A stretch of 64,000 bases of DNA from Tanytarsus gracilentus. Lineage: Eukaryota; Arthropoda; Insecta; Diptera; Chironomidae. Both the position numbers and the translations under genes were made by a program. The stretch lies in assembly GCA_038502055.1 (NCBI GenBank), contig JAXRKN010000037.1, forward strand, positions 2,356,001 to 2,420,000, in the 5' to 3' direction. The notes below the pieces were generated by a model that was not told the DNA's origin, made no database searches, and saw nothing but the letters and a program-made list of their open reading frames with translations. This document shows positions 47,268 through 58,949 of this stretch, piece after piece (the first letter of the stretch is position 1; each line of letters starts with the position of its first letter).

Positions 47268-49480
47268 TATAGACGTAATAATAATAATAATAATATAGGT
47301 TGTAAGCATGTTCTTTGTTTTTTATTTCAATAATGAGTTCTCTTGGAATTCACCCTACAACTTCATCTGTGCTATAAAAAAAATAAATTAACAATTGAAC
47401 GCATTGATTTAATGCGGCATTAAATAAAAATTTTACTTTTTTTACAAATAAATTTTTTGCACGCTTTTTTATTAAAAAAAACTTTTTTAAATGAAGGTTA
47501 AAAAATTTTAAAATTGATTTTCCACCCAAAGTTTACCACATAAATGCCGCATCGATAAACAAAAGACTTTGAGACAATATAAAACAAAAAATTGTAAAGA
47601 TCTTTTTGAAAAAAAAAGAAAAATAATTCAGCATAAGTGCACACAAAAGAAAAAGAGAGAGAGAACAAGAAGAGAGTTGAAAAAAGCTCGAATAGTAAAA
47701 AAAGAAACCAAGCGAAAAAATTTCATCCGAAAAAAAGTACATAGCACCGCGAGAAGCGAGAGAAGAGAAAAAAGGGAACGATAACGGCTGAGTAATTTAT
47801 GATCAATTGCTGCATGTCGCCCACACAATTTTAAAACTTTTCCGGAAAAATGCGCTCTGTTGTCACGTAAAGTTATCGAAAATCCCAATTTTAGTGGCTT
47901 AAGTGCGAGAAATCAACGAGAAATTATTAAAATATTGAACATGTGTAAAATTTCCAAATTTGGATTGTTATTTTTATGCTTTTCTCTTCTGTGTGCTTGC
48001 CTCGTTCTCTCTCTCTCTCTCTTACTCGCTTTATGTTGTTGTTGCTTTCGTCATCGCTGATTGTTGTCTGCTCACTTGTATCGCTGTGTATAGTTTTTTT
48101 CGGGATCTTCTCTCGATGTGTCGTTTTGTTAGCGCAAAGTCTCCAGCCACAACCAGCAGCATATTCTCATCGTTTTATTGATTTTAATATTATGTTTATT
48201 TTTTAACATGTTCAACAATGCCGTCGTTGTTGTTATGCCTTCTACACATTATCATCATCTTTCCATTGCTTCTCTTCCGAAAGTAAAATAAAATAAAAAG
48301 TTCTTGCTTGTTCTTTTTAACGTTAATACGAGTAGCACCCTCGTGGGCCCTCAAGACATAATCATTACTCATAAATTATCGCTCAATTACCATGGTAAGT
48401 AATCATGAGAATAAATGCATGTGACGTTTAATCTTGTTTGCTGTAAATTGTCAATTAACGCCTTGCACTTGTTCTTAAATGTCTTTCAAGTTTGCGTGTT
48501 GAGTGTAAATTTAAATTATCCGATAGTTAAATTAAATCGTTGAAAATTTTAAGAAATTGTTTTAAAATTAGAAAAAGTTTTTTTCATCATTTGTGTAAAT
48601 TTTCAGCATTTAACAAGAAAAGTAAAAAAGAGATACAGCATGAGATAGAGAAAATTTACATAATTCACAATATTTTTTCATTGAAGTTGTTAAAACATAA
48701 ATTTGCACAGTCGTTCGATATTTAAATGCTTCTTTTTCCATCGTTTTCATTGAAGTCATTGTTAGAGATGCCGTTCTTGTGTTATTCGCATATCTTATCA
48801 ATGGAGTAAATTTTTCGTTTTGTTCGCCTTATTGTGCATTCATTTTTTACCCATTCGGATCTCGAGGTGCTTTTGTTGTTGGACGCTTGCCAGAGAGATA
48901 ACAATTACAATTTTTTTTTTCGTTGTCGATTGCATTTTATGTTTAATTCTTTACCGTTCGGATAATGTGCACTTTGTATATATCGCAAAATTCTGTGAAT
49001 GAATGGAAGCTTCGCATTATAAATTATCTACAATGGGTACATAATGGTGGAAGATTTGCTCGCAAACAAATATCTCGCGATTGAACATTTTCCAAGGAAA
49101 TTTCTTTTTAACTTCTCGCTCTTTTTTGCAGGTCCTTTTTCCAATCGACTTTGATCTCAGCGATTTCTTGTAAAGAAATTTGAAAATTTTTCATTATGGA
49201 ACAAAGAAATGTTGAAAAGTAGTGCGTTAAGAAATAATTTTCGAGCTAACGATGACGCGCACTACATTAAGCCAAAAGTTTTACTATTTTAGGGAGTTTT
49301 TGAGAGTTAAGCAGCCGTAAGCGGTAATTAAAAACTCCGAGTGGTAAGTGCTCAGTTAATTTTAAAAATTAAAATCACACGTGATGCTCAGAAATTATTA
49401 AAAAACAGCCATCCAACAGCGCGAACATATTCGAACATGTGTCTTTTTCTAATTTATTTATTTACTATTCCTATTTGCAT
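47268..49480. other. Intergenic, no gene recognised
   Basis: AT-rich with an ATA microsatellite next to the transposon, a purine-rich stretch at 47600-47780 and a CT-rich stretch near 48000-48035. Open frames there are low-complexity products. Confidence 0.55.
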
Positions 49481-51640
49481 GTTTTTTTTTTTCATTTTTT
49501 TATGAAAATACTTAAAATTTAATTTTTTTTTTTTGCATTTTTTGCTATTTGGCATTACAGTTTTTGAAAAATCTAAAATTTAAAACTTGTATTTGAGTTC
49601 AAGTTCAAAAAATGATTTTTTTATGGGAATACCGAGAATTTTTTAAAAATCTTTTGAAAAACTTTTTTGTTTTTTGCATTTATTTGCTATTTGGCATTTG
49701 ATTGTTTTTAAAAAATAAAAATTTAAAAATTAATATTTAAAATTTATATGAGTGAAAAAAAATTTTATATTTTTTGAGAATACGAAATTTTGAAAAATAC
49801 TTTTTCCAACTTTTTATGTTTTCTAATGATTTATTTCGAAATTTGGAATCTATTGTTTTTAAAAAAAAAAATTTAAAATTATGTCATTTAAAATTTATAT
49901 GAGTGAAAAAAATTTTTTAATTTTTTGAGAAAAGGGAAAATTCAACTCTGAAATAAACTTTTAACGTTTTAAGCCGACTACTTGGGATTTAAATTTTTTA
50001 ACGATCATGTTAAAAATAAATTTAAACGAGATATAATTCAAAAATTTTATTGAAATTTGGATCATTTTCAGAATTTTACTACTAAAAATTGATAAAAATA
50101 TTAGAAAAATTAAATTGTTCAATTTTAAAAATAATTTTTAAACTCTGCCTATAAATAAGTTTTATGTTGTTTTATAAAAGATATTTTATTTTTTACTTGC
50201 TCTGCTGTCTTTATTTGAGTTTTTTATATTATAGTCGTTTATTAATTTTGGATTTTTCCAAAACCTGTTTTCGGGCTCTAGTGCCAAGACATTACATTTT
50301 GCAATATCAAAACATATGCTCAAATGATAGGCCTAGTCAAACCCTACAAACTGGCGAAAACAGATTTGAAATCGGTTGATCCTACGAGGAGTTAGAGCCA
50401 TTTAAGTCATCTTACTTTCTTACTTTCTCACTTTCTCACTTTCTTACTTTCTCACTTTCTCACGATCTTAGTGAACGCCATATCTCAAGAACGGCTGGTC
50501 GGATTTGATTCGGGTTTGTGGCTAAAGATTGGGTTTTGGTTCTAGTTGTGCAAGAAGTATTTAGTTTTGAGGTACGACCCTCCAAGGACCGTCCCTGAGT
50601 GCAAAAATGTCCTTTTTCATACAAATTTTCTCTTATATGGCTTCATGGGTATCGTTGAACTCGTAATTTGACCAGGAATCGAATGGAACTGACGATTTTT
50701 GAGGAATGTCCATCATGACCGGCCAGGATTGCCACTAATGTCCATTTTTCAGAACTATGGCTTCATGGGTATCGTTGAACTCGTAATTGCATCAGGAATC
50801 GATTGACATTGATGATTTTTGAGGAATGTTCATCATGGTCGGCCAGGAGTGCCACTAATGTCCATTTTTCAGAACTATGGCTTCATGTATGTCGTTGACT
50901 GTTTTGCATCAGGAATCGATTGACATTAACGATTTTTGAAGAATGTTCATCATGGTCGGCCAAGAGTGCCACTAATGCCCATTGCAACGGAGTAGGGTAC
51001 TAATCTATGCGGAGCTATTGGAAATGGCAACGCCGTTTGCAGACCCATCTTGTTTTTTTTTCAATTTTGAAAATTGAATTTTTAGGTAGTAAAATTCTGA
51101 AAATGATGCCAAATTTCAATAAAAATTTTGGAATTATATCTCGTTTAAATTTATTTTTGAACATGATCGTTAAAAAATTTAAATGCCGCAAGTAGTCGGC
51201 TTAAAACGTTAAAAGTTTTATTTCAGAGTTGATTTTGTCCTTTTAAAAAATTATGAAAAATTTTTTACTCATATAATTTTAAATGACTATAATTAATTTT
51301 TACTTTTTTAAAAACTATAGATGTGAAATTGTGAAATAAATGTATTAAAAAATAAAAAGTTGTAAAAAGTATTTTTTCGAAAATTCTCTCGTACTTCAAA
51401 ATTATTAAATTTTTTTACTTTACTTTTTGACTTTATTTTTAATTTTTATTTAAAACTATAAATGTAAATGTAAATAAATGCTATTAAAAACATAAAATTT
51501 TAAAGTTTTTTAAAAAATTCTCGTCTTCATAAAAAAATCATTTTTTGACATTACTTCAAATGACTATAGTTTTTGATTTTATTTTTTAAAAACTGTTTAG
51601 ATGTCGCAAAAAGTGAAATAAATCTATTAAAAATAAAATT
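49480..51640. repeat. Foldback structure: long inverted arms around a dispersed-repeat copy
   Basis: The segment 49935-50110 is the near-exact reverse complement of about 51065-51240 (core AACGTTTTAAGCCGACTACT in the left arm). Homology continues outward with more divergence to about 49480 and 51640, where each arm consists of degenerate repeats of roughly 100-130 bp (TTGCTATTTGGCAT and TTTATATGAGTGAAAAAAA types). The spacer between arms, about 50130-51055, is filled by dispersed-repeat copy 2. Confidence 0.85.
50231..51000 (+). repeat. Dispersed repeat element, copy 2, with 120 bp satellite units
   Basis: The segment 50240-50640 matches 30655-31070, including the 10 bp TTACTTTCTC-type microsatellite (50409-50463). 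It continues into 120 bp satellite units starting near 50635, 50756 and 50876. Unlike copy 1 it lacks the purine-rich arrays and ends at GGTACTAATCTATGCGGAGC. That end contains GCGGAGCTAT, the reverse complement of ATAGCTCCGC at the left end of copy 1, hinting at short terminal inverted repeats. Confidence 0.85.
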
Positions 51641-53093
51641 TTGATAAAAAAAAATTTTTAAAAAAAATTTTTAAAAATTTTTTGGAAAGCGAGACTTTTT
51701 TGAAAAATTTAAAATGTCCATAACTCAAAAATAAGTCTAATAAACTAAAAACATGTCGCAAATAGTCGTAATAGTGTCGAAATAATATCCAAATTTCAGA
51801 CCGATCTGAAAAAAACTCTCGCGTACTTCTCGCACATATTCGAACCAATTAAACATTTTTTAAATTAAATTAAACTTGGGAATTTGTAGCGTTGACCAAA
51901 GAAAGCAACAAATTCTATAGGGAGGTCTCCAAAAATTAATGTTAAAATTGTGTGTAACTACACCATGCATGGACAATGTGGCAGTTAATTATGACGAAAA
52001 AAATGTCCACAAGGAGAGGAAAAAAATATGCCAAAAATTTTTACTGCAAACGTGCAGCGAACAAGCAAAAACCTGTCGATATCGATGCTGAAAATAACGA
52101 TGAGCGAAAATTGGCTTGCCGATAAGGTTCTGTGACATTTTTTTCTCTCTCCCTTTTCGATTGCCAACACATTCATCAACATGAGACAAAACATGTCAAT
52201 CAACATCAGTATCGGGATAGATTTTAACTTCTTCTTCACTTGAGTTATGCTGCAATCAGTGGTGAGCTAAAATTATTATTTTTAAACGAGAAGTCAACAA
52301 CTTTAGACAGTGCGCACATCGAAGGAGATTCATGGGAGAGCTTAAAATGGTAAACGAACTGGGAATTTTTCTTCCACGTTCCGCGCGATTGTTGATATTG
52401 TGATAACTTTGGGAAATTTTCTTTGAAAGAATGCCTTAAAAAATTGAAACCAACAAATTTAAAATAATTTTTAAAAAAAAATATCGTACAACATTCACCG
52501 CAAGAACATTTTCCCTTTTTCTACTAAAGAAGAGTAAAATGAAATGAAATATAACGACATGAAATTAAAAAGAAATAAAATGCAACACATTATATTCCTC
52601 CTCACTCAACAGTGTTGCCCGATGACCGATTACGAATTGTACAATTGCAAAGATGCAATCGATTTGTCATCGCATGAAGAGCAACTCTCATCGCAAGAAC
52701 AGCAGCGAGAATAAAAGGAATTTTTACTCAACATATTAGGATTGCGAAAAGGTATAGCGGAGGGAAAAAAATTAAAAATGGCATAAACTGCATATCGGAG
52801 GCTATAAAAAGAAGGCAAGCGATTGTAAAAAATAAGAAGAGAGCGAGCATAAAAGTCGTCGTGCAGTCTAGATTTTGGATTTGTTGAGAAAGAATTTTGT
52901 GCTCTCTGGCATACACCGCGCCGATGAGGCAGCAGGAAGATTATCATAGACTTTTGGCATTGCGACATGAAGGGAACACGATTTTCCGGTAGCGGCGAAC
53001 TAGTAGGCGAAAGAGAGCGACATTTCCATTTCCGATAAATTTCTCATATCATCATTGGGTGTTTTATGCATTTTTTTACTGCATTTCTGCCAC
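51641..53093. other. Intergenic, no gene recognised
   Basis: AT-rich sequence. Open frames on the minus strand (51985-52239, 52630-52968) have no motif or codon bias that I can support. Confidence 0.5.
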
Positions 53094-53378
53094 ATGTTTT
53101 CGCTGTCAACAGAATTCGAGGAATTTTCCATTGGAATTTCCATCAAACCATCTCCTGAGCATAAATTGAATGAATTGAGCATTAATGTGTCAAAAGATGT
53201 CTCTCTAATGAATGAACTTCCACATTATCGCAGTGAATGGAAGGTAGAGACTATTCGAGATGACAATTTACAACAAATTGTGCATTTTTATCGAGATTGG
53301 AATCTCCCCGAAAAAGATTTATTGGCGAGCAAAAAAGACTTTTATGTTGCTGCAAATTGGATGGCTTGTTATTTATAA
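53094..53378 (+). CDS. Small hypothetical protein or terminal exon
   Basis: An open frame of 94 codons from the ATG at 53094 (MFSLSTEFEEFSIGISIKP) to a stop at 53378, with AATAAA almost immediately after. Composition is protein-like (SEWKVETIRDDNLQQIV, FYRDWNLPEKDLLASKKD). Alternatively CTGTCAACAG at 53102-53111 is a splice acceptor, and this is the last exon of a gene whose other exons I cannot find. The family is not recognised. Confidence 0.4.
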   Translation: MFSLSTEFEEFSIGISIKPSPEHKLNELSINVSKDVSLMNELPHYRSEWKVETIRDDNLQQIVHFYRDWNLPEKDLLASKKDFYVAANWMACYL

Positions 53379-53394
53379 ATAAAGAAAAATGAAA

Positions 53395-54648
53395 CCGAGA
53401 TTTTTTACGAATTTAATAAGTGTTAAACTCTATTTCCGAAGAAATCTACTAATTTTTTGCATTCAATATTAAAAATAATTTAGTTCAAATTTTAAAAACT
53501 AACCTCGAAAGAGATTGAATGAAAAATTAATAATTTCTCGCACACGCTTTTAAAAATAATTTTCCATTTAATTCCCATTTATTTGCCTTCCATTTTCGGA
53601 CCTTCTTAATTTATAATTCAATCTTCTTCCTAATTCTCCAATCAGATCATTCAACCATAAATTTACTCTTAATTATTCTAGCGGAATGTAAGCGATATAT
53701 GTATGTGATCATCATCATGTGATTGCAGTATTGAGAGTGTGAAGATAATCGATTTGGAATGAGCAGCTATTTTGAGAAATTTTGGCTTACCAATAATTTT
53801 ACATGTATAAATTACAATTTAATTTTAATCAATGGTACGTTCGGAATTAACAACACTCAACTTAATGATTTTTAATCGGCATATTTTCTTCTTCTTCTTC
53901 TTTCAGATCCAACTTCCTTTGAAAAAAGATTTTGAGAATTATTGTGAATGTTAACTAGCAAAATCTAGGCGCAAATAGAATAATGAAGCGCGTCGAGGCA
54001 ATAAAATATGAGTGATAATTGTTGTCACTTCCGATTAAAAAAGAAATTTGCAAAAAATTGAATAAATTTTATTCATGCGAACGATTATTACGGGAAATTG
54101 AATTTTATGAGCGCGTGCCTTGAATCAATTCTCCTTGCTAGAATTGCTGAAAAAATACAATTAAAAGGCAATAAAGTAAATGCAGTTGATGATATAAAAA
54201 ACAATAAATAATATTTATTAAGAATTAAATCAATGGACTTGGCTAAATATGGAAGTTTAAAATTCAGACATAGACAGAGACGTATTAAAGGCACATTGAA
54301 TTAGTCTAGTTTTTAAGCATATATTAAAAAAGCTCTCGACATTTTAAATAATTAATAGAGCGAAATACTTTTAAATAGTTTTCGGTGGTAATAATTTTTG
54401 TTCTTTTATAAAATGTGGGATTTTCGATTGTAAATTGAAAAATCATTTGAATTGACATGAAATCAATTTCTACTCGAAATCCCCACAAATTCTTTGTAAA
54501 TAGAAAATGTTAACATTTTAACAGAGCTAAGCTCAATTTATGTTTTTAAGAAAAAAGTTGCGTGGATGGACCAGCCAAAGAGATTTTTTAAGATTGTTTA
54601 ATAAAGAAAAAAAATTAAAATTTTACTAAAATACTTAATTAAGCTATC
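53395..54648. other. Intergenic, includes 3' UTR of the XK-related gene
   Basis: AT-rich. The right part should be the 3' UTR of the leftward XK-related gene. Nothing else supported. Confidence 0.5.
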
Positions 54649-57600
54649 TCATAATTTTGTTTCATGTCGATTATACGCGTTCTGTGCGTAAAGCACCTTC
54701 GATCGAGCCTGTTTCGATTTTCCTGTGTGCGGATCATATCGATCTTCGATACATCCATTTATTAAATCTAAATTATTGACCTTTCCTCCGGCGCCGCGCA
54801 AATTAGAATACGAATTATTCTGATATTGCTTTTGCTGTTGCGTAATGATATTTGGGCTCATATTGCTGAATGGCGAATGAATGCGATTTTTATTCAAATT
54901 ATTTGTTCGTCGATTTCTCATTCTTTGGCTAAGTGGCATTTTGCGTGAATCGTCATCTTCTTCCTCATTATCATCACAACTGTCGACATCGCCTGTGTAT
55001 AATGAGATTTTATTGCATAGAAAATGAGTTTGTTTATGAAGGATTTATGTTAATTTACCGTCACTGCTGTTTGTGCTCGCCACAAAATGTTCGTTCTTAA
55101 TAACTTTCCTTCCCTCGCGGTTGAACTTAAATTCTCTGGGCAGTGTGTATGATCTTGGCAGTGACATCTAGAAAATAAATTCATTAAAACACTTTCGAAA
55201 ATTATATTTCACTCGAATCCATACCTGACTGTCGATGTCTGAAGGAACATCTTGAATTTCATCGACATCATCTTCCATATGAATTGCCCTCTCATAGCCA
55301 ACCTCATTATTTGAATAACCATTTTGATTTCTGTAATCACTGCGGAAGATAATTAAAATTTATTTTATGATAATAAAATTTTTCTCACCTAATAAAACTA
55401 TTTGAAGCATCAGCTGGATTATTACAAGCTCTTGAAGGAATTTTGGGAACTTGAGGGCTAATGTAATGTTGAAAATAGTGTGAACTAGAATCTAAATGCG
55501 TAGGCGCTAGCAATATTTCAGGAGTATTTCCTCTTGCCATTTGCCTTTTTATTAGTTGTGATGCCAGACTCTTTTCCTTTTCAATGCTACTTGTGTTAAC
55601 ATTATTATTGCTTCCATTGCTATTGTCATTTTTGCTATTTGACGACCTATTCGTATCGGTTTTATTTTTTCCCTCGAGACTATTGTAAGCACTGGGTCGA
55701 GGATCATAGAGAGGGCTTCCAATTCTACTAGGACTAGCACTTAAATTATTAGTTACTAAATTATGATGAAGAAGTTTCTTTCTTGTTGACACAATTTGTC
55801 GAGTTAGAGAGTTATTCTCGTTCTCAGATGTGGTACTGGTCATTGTCGATGATGCAGATGGCTGTTTGCTGTTCACAGCATTATTATTTCCGTTATTCGA
55901 ACTTTCTCCTATATTCAAATTTGTGAGAATTTCGTGGGAGAATTTTGTGAGAGCAGCTGCTATGCCAATGCCCGAAGACGATGAGAAATTATTGTATAGT
56001 AAATTTGAACTTTCATTCTTTTGCTGTTGAAGTTGATAGAGCAAGATATTATCAGCTTCCGAGCACGATGAGTTTCTTCTGTTGAAATCAATAGAATCAA
56101 TATCGACATGCTTCTTAGAGCGAGGAGCAGGCAGTCGTGGTAGAATGTTTCCCTCATCATTGTCACAGGAGTCATGTTGAATTTTTCCAGCCCTGCTAAG
56201 CTTACCCTGCTTAATTTCTTCTTCAATTATTTTCAGCTCAGCAAGTTGCTTTTGCTTCTTCTCTTGCAATTTAAGTTGAATGTTTATTCTCGACGAGGCA
56301 ACACTCCCTTCCGTTTCACTCGATCCACCCGCCATGCTGTTTCGAGGCAGTGGTTGTCTCCAAAATGGAATTTCCATGGGCCCTCCAATTGTTAATTGTG
56401 GCTGAAGAGCATTGGGCTCATTTTGGGTGACATTTGCATTAACGCTGTTGATTGGATTAATTGCGTTTCCTTGCAAATTAAAGTTTGGCGGTGGAATGAA
56501 ACTAGTCGGTTTCTTTTTCTTCCTTTTTGTTGCATTTCTTAAATTAAAAAATTATAAATTAAAATTTTTTGTTTTAATAAATTTTTAATTATCTTACTGC
56601 ACAGGATACGAAAATCGGCAGTTAAAAATTCCTTTTAAATGTTCATTTGTTGGCACGTGATGATGGTGATGCTTTCCTGTCGTATCGCATACTTCTCGAT
56701 CTTTTTTATGATGAAAACTTGCCTCTGAAAAGATACTCGAGTACCTTGATGATTTGCCATTGCATCGACAAATGTTTGAATAAGTGTTGCATTTTCCAAG
56801 CTTGTCGCTTCCTTCTGCATCGTCTGGCGAGTCATAGCCAAGGCGTCGAATATGAAAATATCTATAAAATAAATTAAGTTAAATAAATATATTAAACTGG
56901 CTGAAATAACTCACTTGTAATAAATAATCATAATGATAATTCCAAAGGCAAATGTTCCAATAACATAGAGCGGTATTGAATACCAATCAGCCGCTCTCTC
57001 TGGCCATATGCCAAATATCCACAATGAAACTAGTAAACAGTTTTCAAGGAACATTACGATGTAAAAAATTGTCATTTTCTGCCTATGATTTGCCTCTTGT
57101 AGATTGATGTATGCAAAAGTATAAATGAATGCGACTAGAAGGCTCAAAAGAGTTTTCTTAATGCGTGTAATTTGCTCGCCATGAAATGCATTTTTTGGCG
57201 AAATGAGCCAAAGGAACATAGAAATATAGTGAAGGATGATAACGAGGAATATCCACTTGTGGTAGACGGAAGCATAAGCTGTTAGTGCAAGCACACGTGA
57301 AGTGATTGTTCCTAAGCGCCAAAAGAATTGAAAAATAACTCCCAGCCACGTGAGCACCAATCGATGGACATTGTGCTTGCTGACATTCTTGCTAAAGCTC
57401 GCCAGCGACCAACAGACACTAAAGAGAGATAAAAATGCCGAAATTGTGTTTAGATCTTTGAACGTTTTCTGCTGATATTGCTGAACAATAGTGGATTGCT
57501 GCACAAGATGAGTCGAGAGTTGACCTCCAAGCGTTTTCACTTTAATTGGATTCAAGCTGTTCTCTTCGGTATTTTGAAGTGTCATGAGTAAGTAACTCTG

Positions 57601-58116
57601 CAACAAGAGCATTGGTGCCGCTTCGCAAAAGCCATGAATCAGCCTCAAAATGCACAAGTCTCTCACTTCATGCTTCACCAGTCGCAAGTCTACAGGCACA
57701 AATAATTTGGCATATCTCCAAATCACACCTAATTGAACACAATGTATGCCTATCACGGAGTATTTTGTAATTTTTGATTTTGTACACTCATCCGCATTTG
57801 CATTCTCGCCGCCGCTGTCATCGGGCTGCAATTCATTTAACTTTCGACTCTTTAAATACCATTTTAGTGAGACAATCTAAAAATAGAGAAAATATTGAAA
57901 TTATTTGTGTCAATTATAAAGGATAAAAAAATTCACCTGTGATACAATCAAGGATCCACTTATAATTAAGACGACAGTAATAAATAAATTGATTTTTCCA
58001 CGCTCCAATAACGAATATCCTAGTACGATGTCAAAGACGCAATCACAGAAGTATGCAGCGAGTGAGATGACATTAAATAAGTTATCACAGATTGGAAGAT
58101 ATTCAGTTGCCATCAT
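54649..58116 (-). CDS. XK-related multi-pass membrane protein with long disordered C-terminal tail
   Basis: Seven exons: 58116-57937, 57876-56915, 56861-56598, 56537-55389, 55339-55225, 55167-55059 and 54992-54649; phases 0, 2, 2, 2, 0, 1; 1040 residues. Residues 1-380 are an XK/Ced-8 domain: membrane helices such as YFCDCVFDIVLGYSLL and ITVVLIISGSLIVSQ, the family block IHGFCEAAPMLLLQSYLL, and later helices FIYTFAYINL and VIGTFAFGIIIMIIYY. XK-related proteins act in lipid scrambling of the plasma membrane, some after caspase cleavage. The remaining 650 residues are a Ser/Asn-rich cytoplasmic tail with basic and acidic stretches, far longer than in vertebrate XKR proteins (about 400-600 residues in total). 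The start ATGATG at 58116 is the first in frame. Confidence 0.9.
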
Positions 58117-58890
58117 TTTTTTTTATAAAAAACTATTTTCCTTAACGATTACGATTATTGTTATAGATTCGATTTCACTGCAACTGCACGCTGCTCTGGT
58201 TTACATTGAAATGTTATTCCATTTCTTTAGGGCTCTTTTCGCTCCGCATATATTGTTGCTGTACTTCGTTAATGATTAATCTTGAGAATTTCGCTTGACT
58301 TCCATTTAATTCCTTTCGTTAATTTGCGGTAATTGCACGCCATATAATAATTAACTGACGGCAATTAAAATTCGGGAAGCTCTTCTCAGGAAACCTTTTA
58401 TTTTAAGGAATTTCTTATTTTTATTTTTTCTCCTCTCTCACATTCTACACTCTTCACTGCCGTGTCTTTATACCAACTTTGTTTTTGTTGTTTTCTCTTG
58501 TTTCCTCCGATGGAATTTCAAAAATTTATTTACTTGTGTTCGTGCGAGATTGGCACAATGAATCTTTTAAAATCACTTTTATTCCTTATAATTCACATTT
58601 TTCTCACTTAACTCGATTTTATTTTTATTATTAAGACACTTATGAACACTTTTGTGCTATTTTTATAAATTTCTTTGACTGTTTTCCATTCAAAATCTAA
58701 ATTTCTTTTGCTAGCAACATTTTCTTATGATTCTCACACTTACACAACTACATTTTCACTTTTGTACCAGCTTATTATGTTACGCTGAGCTTTTGAATGG
58801 TTAAATGAAAAGATTTCAACGGCCGACAAAAACAGAAGCTCATACAAGGATTAGATTAAAACATTTACAAAAATTGTTTTAGATTTAATT
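58117..58890. other. Upstream region of the XK-related gene and 3' flank of Cep135
   Basis: AT-rich with CT-rich patches. It should carry the XK-related 5' UTR and promoter; no clear core element is seen. Confidence 0.5.
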
Positions 58891-58893
58891 TTT

Positions 58894-58899
58894 TTTATT
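58894..58899 (-). terminator. Poly(A) signal of Cep135
   Basis: AATAAA on the minus strand, 50 bases after the stop codon. Confidence 0.55.
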
Positions 58900-58949
58900 A
58901 CACAATTATTTAAAAAGGTACACTTAAATTTTGGACGGAATAATTAGTG

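Noticed and set aside
47533..48206. Several Ser/Leu- or Lys/Arg-rich frames on both strands
   Set aside because: Products of purine-rich and pyrimidine-rich simple sequence.
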